Below, in pieces: positions 14,944-21,057 of a stretch of DNA of 21,057 nucleotides. The stretch comes from Actinomycetota bacterium (GTDB lineage: Bacteria > Actinomycetota > Actinomycetes > Propionibacteriales > Propionibacteriaceae). Positions within the stretch are counted from its first letter, which is position 1; each line of letters opens with the position of its first letter. The notes beneath the pieces were generated by a model, which worked only from the letters and a program-made list of their open reading frames with translations, ran no database searches and was not told the DNA's origin. The DNA is taken from positions 1 to 21,057 of the forward strand of contig JACRAA010000416.1 of assembly GCA_016213595.1 (NCBI GenBank). The letters are read 5' to 3'. Position numbers and translations under genes: made by a program.

Positions 14944-16368
14944 TCATCGCGACGCCTGGATGACTGCCTTGGCGATCGGTCCTGCGAGCGCTCCACCCGC
15001 GATGTCGTTCCGCTCCACGTTAGCGTCCTCGATGAAGACGGCGACCGCGATGTCCGGGTTCTTGGCGAACGAGACGAACCAGGCGTACGGGTTCTTCGTG
15101 GGGTCGGTCTGGGCCGTACCGGTCTTGCCGCCGACAACGACGCCCGGAAGCTGCGCCTTCGTGCCGGTCCCCTTCTGGACCACGTTCACCATCATCTGCT
15201 GCAGTGCCTGGGCCGACGCGGTCGACATCGTCGGCTTGCCGTCGGGGCCGTGGCGGTACAGCACGCGCAGGTCAGCGCTGCGCACCTCGCTGACGAGGTA
15301 CGGCGTCTTGAGTACGCCGTTGTTGCAGATCGCGGCGGCCACCATCGCCATCTGCAGGGGGCTCGCCGCGACGTCGTACTGCCCGATCGCGCTGAGCATC
15401 GTCTGCGCCGCGTCGAGCTTCGCCGGGAACTGGCTCTTGGCCGCGTTGACGTCGGTCATGGGCGTCGAGTCGAAGCCGAACTTCTCCGCCTGGGCACGGA
15501 TCTTCTCTGCTCCCAGGGTCGCCCCCAGGTTGGCGAACGCTGTGTTGCAGGACAGCTGCAGCGCCTGGTCCATCGTCTGCTGCGTGTTGCCGCAGTTGGA
15601 CTCGTTGCCGAGCACGCTCGAGGAGTTGGGCAGGGTGAGCTGGCTGGGGGTGTTCACGAGGGTGTCCGGAGTCATCCCGTTCTCGAGGGCCGCGGCGGCG
15701 GTGACCAGCTTGAACGTGGACCCCGGCGGGTAGATCTCGCGGGTGCTGCGGTCCGACAGCGGCTTGCCCGGGTCGGCGTTCAGGGTGGTCCAGGCCGACC
15801 GGGCGGCGGCGAGGTCATGGGTCGCGAGCTTGTTCGGGTCGTACGTCGGCGTCGACACCATGGCGAGGATCGCGCCGGTCGTCGGGTCGATCGCGACGAC
15901 CGCCCCCTTCTTCGTCCCGAGCTGCTGCGTCGCGACCTGCTGGAGCTTGGCGTTGATCGTCGTCTGGATCGTCGCTCCCACGGGGGTGGCGCCGGTGAAC
16001 AGGTCGACCAGCCGGTCCACGGTCTGGCTGGACGCGGTGCCCGCCAGCTCCGTCGAGTACTTCGCCTCCAGGCCGGAGCGGCCGAAGTCGTACGCGTACC
16101 AGCCGGTCACGGTCGCGTACAGGCTCCCCTGAGGGTACGAGCGCTGGTACCGGAAGCGGTCCTTGATGGGGGTTGTCGTCGCGATCTGGGTGTCGCCGGC
16201 GAGGATCGCGCCACGGTTCTGGGCGAACTCGGCGTCGAGGACGCGCCGGTTGCGGTCGTCGGCGGACAGCGAGCCCTGACGCCAGAGCTGGACGATGCTC
16301 ACGTTGACGAGGAGCGCGAGGAACAGGATCGACGCGACCAGGGCTGTACGACGGATCGGGGAGTTCAC
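14944..16368 (-). CDS. pbpA: Class B penicillin-binding protein (transpeptidase)
   Basis: A 474-residue monofunctional transpeptidase that cross-links peptidoglycan outside the membrane together with RodA. It has one N-terminal TM (about 8-28), then a dimerisation region, then the transpeptidase domain from about 150: STFK (217-220, Ser217 nucleophile), SCN (273-275) and KTGTAQ (415-420). The length matches actinobacterial PbpA. GTG 16368 overlaps the rodA stop in GTGA and follows a strong GAGGAGGGA ribosome-binding site. It is expected to be a substrate of the neighbouring kinase pathway. Confidence 0.95.
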   Translation of the reverse strand: MNSPIRRTALVASILFLALLVNVSIVQLWRQGSLSADDRNRRVLDAEFAQNRGAILAGDTQIATTTPIKDRFRYQRSYPQGSLYATVTGWYAYDFGRSGLEAKYSTELAGTASSQTVDRLVDLFTGATPVGATIQTTINAKLQQVATQQLGTKKGAVVAIDPTTGAILAMVSTPTYDPNKLATHDLAAARSAWTTLNADPGKPLSDRSTREIYPPGSTFKLVTAAAALENGMTPDTLVNTPSQLTLPNSSSVLGNESNCGNTQQTMDQALQLSCNTAFANLGATLGAEKIRAQAEKFGFDSTPMTDVNAAKSQFPAKLDAAQTMLSAIGQYDVAASPLQMAMVAAAICNNGVLKTPYLVSEVRSADLRVLYRHGPDGKPTMSTASAQALQQMMVNVVQKGTGTKAQLPGVVVGGKTGTAQTDPTKNPYAWFVSFAKNPDIAVAVFIEDANVERNDIAGGALAGPIAKAVIQASR

Positions 16369-17954
16369 TGTCCCTCCTCGGGCTGGAACCGCTGGGACTG
16401 CTGGGGCGGCTGGGATGGGTTCGGCGGGGCGTCCGGCAGCCGGAACGGCGCTGTCGCCTCCATCTCGTCCTCGGGGACGACCACGGTCTGGGCCGACGGC
16501 GCCCCCTGTTCCTCCTCCACGGCTGACGGGGTCGCCGCCGTGCGCGGGGCGGACCGCCGCAGCTGGGGGACGGAGATGACCTGCGTCGCGTCGGCCGACA
16601 GCGAGGCGACGTCAGCCTCGCTCTCGCGCACGACCGCCGGCCGGCGGGCATCGTTGCTGACGACGAGCATCACCGCGACGACGAGCCAGTTCGCCACCAT
16701 GGACGAGCCACCCTGGGACATGAACGGCGTGGTCAGACCGGTGAGCGGCAGCAGCCGGGTGACCCCGCCGATGATGGCGAACACCTGCAGCGCGAAGACG
16801 AGCGACAAGCCGGCCGAGAGGAGCTTGCCGAACGGCTGCGTACAGCTCAGCGCGGTCCGCAGGCCACGGGCGACGATGATCCCGTACACGAGGATGACGG
16901 CGACGAGGCCGACGATGCCCAGCTCCTCGCCGATGGCCGCAGTGATGAAGTCGCTCTTCGCGAGAGGGGTCAGGCCAGGCCGCCCCAGCCCCCACCCCCG
17001 GCCCAGCAGGCCGCCGTACGCGAACCCGAACTGGGCCTGGATGACCTGGTAGTTCTTGTCGTAGTCGCTGAAGGGGTGGAGCCAGGAGCTGACCCGCACA
17101 CCCACGTACGCGAACTTCTGGTAGGCGAACCAGCCGCCGGCCGCGAACAGCAGCGCACCGAGAACGACCCAGCTCCCTCGTCCCGTGGCGACGTAGACCA
17201 TCGCGACGAAGAGGCCGAAGAACAGCATCGAGGTGCCGAGGTCCTTCTGGTAGATGAGGACGAGCAGGCTCGCCACCCACATCACCGCGATCGGGCCGAG
17301 GTCGCGCGCCCGCGGCAGCGTGAAGCCCAGAACGCGCGGGCCGGCCATCGCGAGAACGTCCTTGGTGTCGGCCAGGTAGCCCGCGAAGGCGAGGCTCAGC
17401 ACGAGCTTCGCCACCTCTGCCGGCTGGAAGCTGTAGCCGAGGAGGCGGATCCAGATGCGGGAGCCGTTGAGCTCGACGCCGAGCGGGGACAGCGGCAGGA
17501 GCAGCAGCACGAGACCGGCGAGGAACAGCACGTACGGGAAGCGGCGCAGGAGGCGGTAGTCCTTGACGAGGAAGACCAGGGCGACCGCGGTGACGATGCC
17601 GAGCAGGAGCCAGACGAACTGCGTCTCGGCGTCATGTCGTGCGGGCTCGGCGATGAGGTCGATGCGATGGATCATCCCCAGGCCGACGCCCACCAGCAGG
17701 AACGTCGCGGGGAGAAGGACCGGGTCGGCGTGCGGGAGGCGCCAGCGGACCAGGACGTAGGTGGCAAGGCCGACGCCGAACCAGGCCAGGAACACGACCG
17801 GCCAGCCCGACGGCAACCGCCCGTCGATGTCCAGGTGGGTCAGCACGTACCCGGCCGCGCCGATGACCTGCGCGAGGACGAGCAGGAGCAGGCCGATGAC
17901 CGGCCTCCTCCTGTGGACGACGGCGTCGCCCGTGCTTACAGCCGTGGCGGACAC
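16365..17954 (-). CDS. rodA: SEDS peptidoglycan glycosyltransferase RodA
   Basis: A 529-residue polytopic SEDS protein that polymerises lipid II into glycan strands. About ten TM segments lie between 18 and 433. Signatures are WLHPFSDYDKNYQVIQAQ (291-308), GGLLGRGWGLG (314-324), SDFITAAIGEELG (334-346) and the family signature PLTGLTTPFMSQGGSSM (403-419). An unusually long soluble tail of about 95 residues follows, rich in Glu, Pro, Gln and Ser, with threonines at 457, 490 and 501. GTG 17954 lies one base after the pstP stop; the frame stays open farther up (to 18260), but that part is only a shadow of pstP. Stop overlaps pbpA by 4 bp. Confidence 0.94.
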   Translation of the reverse strand: MSATAVSTGDAVVHRRRPVIGLLLLVLAQVIGAAGYVLTHLDIDGRLPSGWPVVFLAWFGVGLATYVLVRWRLPHADPVLLPATFLLVGVGLGMIHRIDLIAEPARHDAETQFVWLLLGIVTAVALVFLVKDYRLLRRFPYVLFLAGLVLLLLPLSPLGVELNGSRIWIRLLGYSFQPAEVAKLVLSLAFAGYLADTKDVLAMAGPRVLGFTLPRARDLGPIAVMWVASLLVLIYQKDLGTSMLFFGLFVAMVYVATGRGSWVVLGALLFAAGGWFAYQKFAYVGVRVSSWLHPFSDYDKNYQVIQAQFGFAYGGLLGRGWGLGRPGLTPLAKSDFITAAIGEELGIVGLVAVILVYGIIVARGLRTALSCTQPFGKLLSAGLSLVFALQVFAIIGGVTRLLPLTGLTTPFMSQGGSSMVANWLVVAVMLVVSNDARRPAVVRESEADVASLSADATQVISVPQLRRSAPRTAATPSAVEEEQGAPSAQTVVVPEDEMEATAPFRLPDAPPNPSQPPQQSQRFQPEEGQ

Positions 17955-17955
17955 G

Positions 17956-19452
17956 TCAGCACTCGTCGGGCGCGCTCGGGGTCGGTACGGTCGTCGGGCT
18001 CGCCGCGGGCACGGTCCCGGACGAGGGCTGGGGGGAGGCGGACGTACTGGCCATCGTCGTGTCGGCCGACGTGCTCGTGGTCCCGCTCGACGACGGCGTC
18101 GCGCTGGCCGTCGGCGTGGGGCTCTGCGTCGGCGTGGGGCTCTGCGTCGCCTGGGCACGGGCGAGTCGCTGGGCGACGCACTGCTGCGCGCGCGAGCGCA
18201 GCTCGTCGGCCGCGAGGTTGGCCGCCTCCAGCCCGCCCTCGCGAACGGTGATGCCCGCACGTACCTTCTCCTGGTACGCCGGGGGCAGGTCGCTCATCTG
18301 GATGCCCGTGTTCTCGACGAGCCTGTTGGTCGACAGGCCGAGAAGGCTGCCCTGGACGCCCTGGTAGATGCCGACCTGGGCACCCGTCGGGGCGACGAGG
18401 AACTGGGTCATCGCATAGGCGTACGTGCCGTAGGCGGCCGCGCCGACCACGACGAGGACGGCCAGGATGGCGCCCCACAGGCCCAGCCGGCGGCGCTTCC
18501 CGACCGTCTCCGGCTCGTACCGCCCGCTCTCCTTGGCGGCTGCGAGGGCCGGTACGGCCGCGGGGACGATGTGGCCGTCGGCGCTGCCCGTGTGTCTCAC
18601 CGGAGCGTCGTCCAGCTCTGCCGACGGGGAGAGGAGCGCGGGGATCTCGCGGGTGACGGCAGCGCCGAGGACGAGGCCACGAGGAGCGGTACGGGTCGTG
18701 GCCGGTACGGCCGCTGCGACCCCGTCCTCGTCACCGCCCTCGACGACATCCGAGACGATGATGGTGATGTTGTCGAGACCCCCGCCGTCGTGCGCCGCCT
18801 CGACGAGGTCGGTGAGCACGAGGTCGAGGTCCTCCCCCGCGAGAGCGTCGTCGATGACGTCGTCGGTCACGAGACCGCACAGGCCGTCCGAGCAGAACAT
18901 GATGCGGTCACCCGCCTGCAGCGTCACCATCTCGAGGTCGGGCTCGGAGATGGGCTGGCCGTTGAGCACGCGCAGCAGCAGCGAGCGGTGAGGGTGGACG
19001 TGCGACTCGTCCTCCGTGATCCGGCCCTCGTCGATGAGCGACTGCACCCAGGAGTGGTCGTGGGTCAGGCGGGTGAGCTCGCCGTTGCGGCGCAGGTACC
19101 CCCGAGAGTCGCCGATGTGGGCGACGCCCAGCTGTCGCCCGTCGAAGAGTGCACCGCATACGGTCGTGCCCATCCCGTCGAGCGACGGGTCGTCGGCGAC
19201 GAGGTCCGCGATCCTGTCGTTGGCCTTCTGGAGCGCGTCCCTGAGCACGGCGAGCATCTCGCTGCCCTCGTGGTGCCCGTCAGCCTTCTGGAGCTCGGTG
19301 ATGGCCACGGTGGAGGCCAGGTCGCCAGCGGCGGCGCCGCCCATCCCGTCCGCGACGACCACCATCGTCGGCGACGCATACCCCGAGTCCTGGTTGTTCT
19401 TCCTGACCAGTCCGATCTCGGAGTGTGCGACCGTGCGCAAGGTGAGCGGCAT
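17956..19452 (-). CDS. pstP: PP2C-family Ser/Thr phosphatase PstP
   Basis: A 498-residue metal-dependent phosphatase that reverses PknB-type phosphorylation. The catalytic PP2C domain (4-236) has the metal-ligand motifs NNQD (Asp22), VADGMGG (Asp35), FCSDG (Asp189) and GLDNIT (Asp227). A linker (237-320), one TM (about 323-346) and an extracellular domain of about 100 residues follow. The end is a Ser/Thr/Pro tail that includes a duplicated QSPTPT block. The start codon shares one base with the fhaB stop (TGATG), and rodA follows after one base, so dosage is tightly coupled. Confidence 0.96.
   Translation of the reverse strand: MPLTLRTVAHSEIGLVRKNNQDSGYASPTMVVVADGMGGAAAGDLASTVAITELQKADGHHEGSEMLAVLRDALQKANDRIADLVADDPSLDGMGTTVCGALFDGRQLGVAHIGDSRGYLRRNGELTRLTHDHSWVQSLIDEGRITEDESHVHPHRSLLLRVLNGQPISEPDLEMVTLQAGDRIMFCSDGLCGLVTDDVIDDALAGEDLDLVLTDLVEAAHDGGGLDNITIIVSDVVEGGDEDGVAAAVPATTRTAPRGLVLGAAVTREIPALLSPSAELDDAPVRHTGSADGHIVPAAVPALAAAKESGRYEPETVGKRRRLGLWGAILAVLVVVGAAAYGTYAYAMTQFLVAPTGAQVGIYQGVQGSLLGLSTNRLVENTGIQMSDLPPAYQEKVRAGITVREGGLEAANLAADELRSRAQQCVAQRLARAQATQSPTPTQSPTPTASATPSSSGTTSTSADTTMASTSASPQPSSGTVPAASPTTVPTPSAPDEC
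18110..18145. repeat. 18-bp tandem duplication inside pstP
   Basis: GTCGGCGTGGGGCTCTGC occurs twice in tandem (18110-18127, 18128-18145) and encodes the repeated QSPTPT in the low-complexity extracellular tail of PstP. It is in frame and could vary in copy number between strains. Confidence 0.85.
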
Positions 19453-19919
19453 CAGGTCTCCAGCCTCATCTGGGTTCGCCCGATCCTAAGGCTGTCCGCG
19501 GTCGTGACCACAGTCGGGCTCGTGACTCTCACTTCGTTGACGAAGGTTCCGTTGGTCGAGCCCAGGTCGGTGAGCACCCACTCCCCACCGGCCCGACGGG
19601 CCAGGGAGGCATGGTCACCGGAGACGTAGTCGTCGTCGAGGATGAGGGCGCAGTCGGGGGCGCGGCCGATGCGGAACTCGTCGACCAGCGCGAGCCGAGT
19701 CCCCGCCTGGGGCCCGTTGTCGATCGCCAGGACCCGGGGCTGGCCGCGCCTCTGCCTGCCGGACCGCGCCGTCACCGCCGGCTTCGTCGCGCGCCCGCCC
19801 GAGGTGGCCGGTTCGGGACGGAACAGGTCTGTACGGATGACGTTCGCGACGATCAGCACGAACAGCCACAGCACTGCGAGGAACGCCACCTTGAGCAGCG
19901 TGACGATGAGATCCGCCAT
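19452..19919 (-). CDS. fhaB: FHA-domain membrane-anchored protein FhaB
   Basis: A 155-residue phosphothreonine reader. An N-terminal TM (about 5-27) is followed by a short basic linker and one FHA domain (about 62-153). The binding residues are visible: FRIGR (Arg86), DDYVSGDHA (Ser100, His103) and DLGSTNGTFVN (Asn123). In M. tuberculosis the homologue (FhaB/FipA) links phosphorylated partners to division and polar growth. It lies second in the chain and overlaps pstP by one base. The linker has Thr residues at 39, 46 and 50 that could be phosphorylation sites. Confidence 0.94.
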   Translation of the reverse strand: MADLIVTLLKVAFLAVLWLFVLIVANVIRTDLFRPEPATSGGRATKPAVTARSGRQRRGQPRVLAIDNGPQAGTRLALVDEFRIGRAPDCALILDDDYVSGDHASLARRAGGEWVLTDLGSTNGTFVNEVRVTSPTVVTTADSLRIGRTQMRLET

Positions 19920-19931
19920 GTGGTCAGAGCC

Positions 19932-20642
19932 TCAGCTGGCCGCGGGCGCGTGGACGAGCAACCGGGTCGAGCCGATGTCGATGCGCGTGCCGTCGGTGAC
20001 GTCCGCCTCGCGGACCTTGCGGCCGTCGACCGTGATGCCGTTGGTCGAGCCGAGGTCGACGATGCGGATGGTCTGGAGCTCTCCGGTGCCGTTCACGATG
20101 ATCTGGGCGTGCCTGCGCGAGATGCCCGGGTCGTTGATGCGCAGGTCCGCCTCCGTACCGCGCCCGATGACCAGGCCGGGCGGGTTGAGCGGGTGACGCA
20201 CGCCGTTCACCTCGAGGACGAGTGCGGCGCGCCGTACCTGCGTGCTCGAGGGCTCCTGGCCGGGGGTGACGAGGGCGACGGCGTCGGAGGTGACGACGAA
20301 ACGGCCGGTGGGCAGGTCCTTGCGCTCCTCGTAGTGGATCGCGATCGGCCCGTTGAACACGTAGCCGCGCTGGGACGCGTAGTCGCGGAGCTCTGTGACG
20401 ATCTCGTCGTTCAGCGTGCGCGAGTACGGGAAGAGCCGGGCGTAGTCCTGCACCGAGAGCCCGACCAGGAAGTCGTTCGGCACGAGCCGCTTGTCACGGC
20501 TGAGCAGCTGCGCCTCGCTGTCGAGCTCCTTGAGGAGCCGCGCCGTGATCTCCACCGGCTGGACGTCGCCGCGGAAGGCACGAGCGAAGACCGCGCTCAC
20601 AGCGCCCTCGATCTTCTTCTCGACGTTGCCGATGAAACCCAC
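19932..20642 (-). CDS. fhaA: FhaA: DUF3662 plus FHA domain protein
   Basis: A 236-residue cytoplasmic regulator. The N-terminal DUF3662 domain spans about 1-125 (GFIGNVEKKIEGAVSAVFARAF, in M. tuberculosis needed for binding MviN/MurJ-type partners). A C-terminal FHA domain spans about 142-232 with VIGRG (158-162), DPGISRRHAQI (171-181) and DLGSTNGITVDG (196-207). The linker is only about 17 residues; the mycobacterial protein is 527 residues with a very long linker, so this is a compact form. GTG 20642 follows AGGAGG at 5 bases. The frame upstream to 20840 lacks a family match. First gene of the minus-strand chain. Confidence 0.94.
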   Translation of the reverse strand: MGFIGNVEKKIEGAVSAVFARAFRGDVQPVEITARLLKELDSEAQLLSRDKRLVPNDFLVGLSVQDYARLFPYSRTLNDEIVTELRDYASQRGYVFNGPIAIHYEERKDLPTGRFVVTSDAVALVTPGQEPSSTQVRRAALVLEVNGVRHPLNPPGLVIGRGTEADLRINDPGISRRHAQIIVNGTGELQTIRIVDLGSTNGITVDGRKVREADVTDGTRIDIGSTRLLVHAPAAS

Positions 20643-20695
20643 GAGCGCCTCCTTCCTCCTGTATGGCAGTGGTCGGACCGGGTGCTGACGCCCCG

Positions 20696-20701
20696 ATGCT
20701 A
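20696..20701 (-). promoter_or_regulatory. -10 box TAGCAT for the fhaA operon
   Basis: On the minus strand TAGCAT fits TANNNT and would start a transcript near 20688, with a leader of about 46 bases ending in the strong ribosome-binding site of fhaA. A small inverted repeat GTCTG/CAGAC (20706-20710, 20717-20721) lies just upstream and may be an operator. Confidence 0.45.
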
Positions 20702-20794
20702 TCCAGTCTGCCTGTCCAGACCTCTTTCCCGCGCCCCGGCGCGGCCTTTCGGCGTTCCTCACGCCCGGCCCGACGGCCAGGGCGGAGCCCACGG

Positions 20795-20800
20795 TACAGT
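20795..20800 (+). promoter_or_regulatory. -10 box TACAGT for the small acidic gene
   Basis: TACAGT fits TANNNT; a start near 20807 would give a leader of about 24 bases to the ATG at 20831. It diverges from the fhaA promoter across about 95 bases. Confidence 0.4.
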
Positions 20801-20830
20801 CGGCCCCGGTACGCGATGAGAGAGGTCCCG

Positions 20831-21037
20831 ATGCCTGCACAGTCGAGAGAGCATTCGTCCGCCGAGCCCGGTTCGGGCGAGTCCCTCGACCGCCACGGCT
20901 CCCCGGTGACGCCCGCCGACCACGACCTGCTCGACGAGGACAGCCTGCTCGAGGAGCAGCCGTACGCCTCGCTCGAGGAGGAGCTCGTCACGTACGCGAA
21001 CCCCGAGGACGACGTCGAGGGCCCCGGCTCCTGGTAG
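20831..21037 (+). CDS. Small acidic protein (68 aa), unknown
   Basis: A 68-residue protein with about a quarter Asp/Glu residues (LLDEDSLLEEQPYASLEEEL in the middle) and no cysteine, TM or signal. It probably is largely disordered. ATG 20831 is preceded by GAGAGG at 5 bases; an upstream in-frame ATG at 20816 would add five residues. It diverges from the fhaA operon. The stop at 21037 is inside the window. No family recognised; the ribosome-binding site, a -10 box and biased composition support expression. Confidence 0.6.
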   Translation: MPAQSREHSSAEPGSGESLDRHGSPVTPADHDLLDEDSLLEEQPYASLEEELVTYANPEDDVEGPGSW

Positions 21038-21057
21038 CCGGCTCCCCCGGTCGTCAG

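Noticed and set aside
14920..17052. 710-codon plus-strand frame antisense to pbpA and rodA
   Set aside because: Shadow frame; pbpA and rodA motifs are unambiguous on the other strand.
17955..18260. N-terminal extension of RodA to 18260
   Set aside because: Low-complexity Arg/Ala/Pro shadow of pstP; GTG 17954 fits the one-base spacing after pstP.
20643..20840. N-terminal extension of FhaA to 20840
   Set aside because: The strong AGGAGG before GTG 20642 and the family N-terminus GFIGNVEKK place the start at 20642.

Overview
The window is high-GC DNA from an actinobacterium. The clearest evidence is the right half, which holds the conserved actinobacterial growth and cell-wall block: crgA, a DUF881 protein, pabA/trpG, pknB, pbpA, rodA, pstP, fhaB and fhaA, in that order. 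Supporting signs are TANNNT -10 boxes placed for leaderless transcripts and frequent GTG starts. The sequence does not fix the genus. Only one kinase gene (pknB) is present; the pknA seen in Mycobacterium and relatives is absent, so a lineage outside the Mycobacteriales is more likely.

Left part (1-3180): the 3' part of a long-form phosphotransacetylase gene (pta), then acetate kinase (ackA), an acetyl-CoA to acetate and ATP operon on the + strand. A 96-bp palindromic element follows in the convergent gap before the next gene. Positions 3178-4041 encode (- strand) a rhomboid-fold membrane protein that seems to have lost its catalytic serine.

Ether-lipid candidate operon (4226-7542, +): a short-chain dehydrogenase, a PlsC/DHAPAT-like acyltransferase and an alkyl-DHAP synthase-like flavoprotein, abutting or overlapping by 4 bp. 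Together they mirror the three activities of the eukaryotic peroxisomal ether-lipid pathway (DHAP acyltransferase, alkyl-DHAP synthase, acyl/alkyl-DHAP reductase). This is the most interesting functional unit here.

Positions 7543-8040 form a loose intergenic region with a short terminator-like hairpin, a 15-bp repeat pair and an overlooked 55-codon single-pass membrane protein (- strand) behind a perfect Shine-Dalgarno. Then come a FemX-type peptidoglycan-bridge transferase and a coupled alanine-racemase-fold protein (8041-10354, +).

Right part (10391-20642): a DUF1877 protein and CrgA (- strand), divergent from DUF881 (+). A second copy of the palindromic element lies in the next convergent gap. 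Then pabA/trpG and the minus-strand chain fhaA-fhaB-pstP-rodA-pbpA-pknB, whose members overlap or nearly touch except before pknB. The chain links Ser/Thr phospho-signalling (PknB, PstP, two FHA readers) to elongation synthases (RodA, PbpA). A 68-residue very acidic protein diverges from fhaA at the right edge.

No tRNA, rRNA, CRISPR array, insertion sequence or prophage gene was seen.
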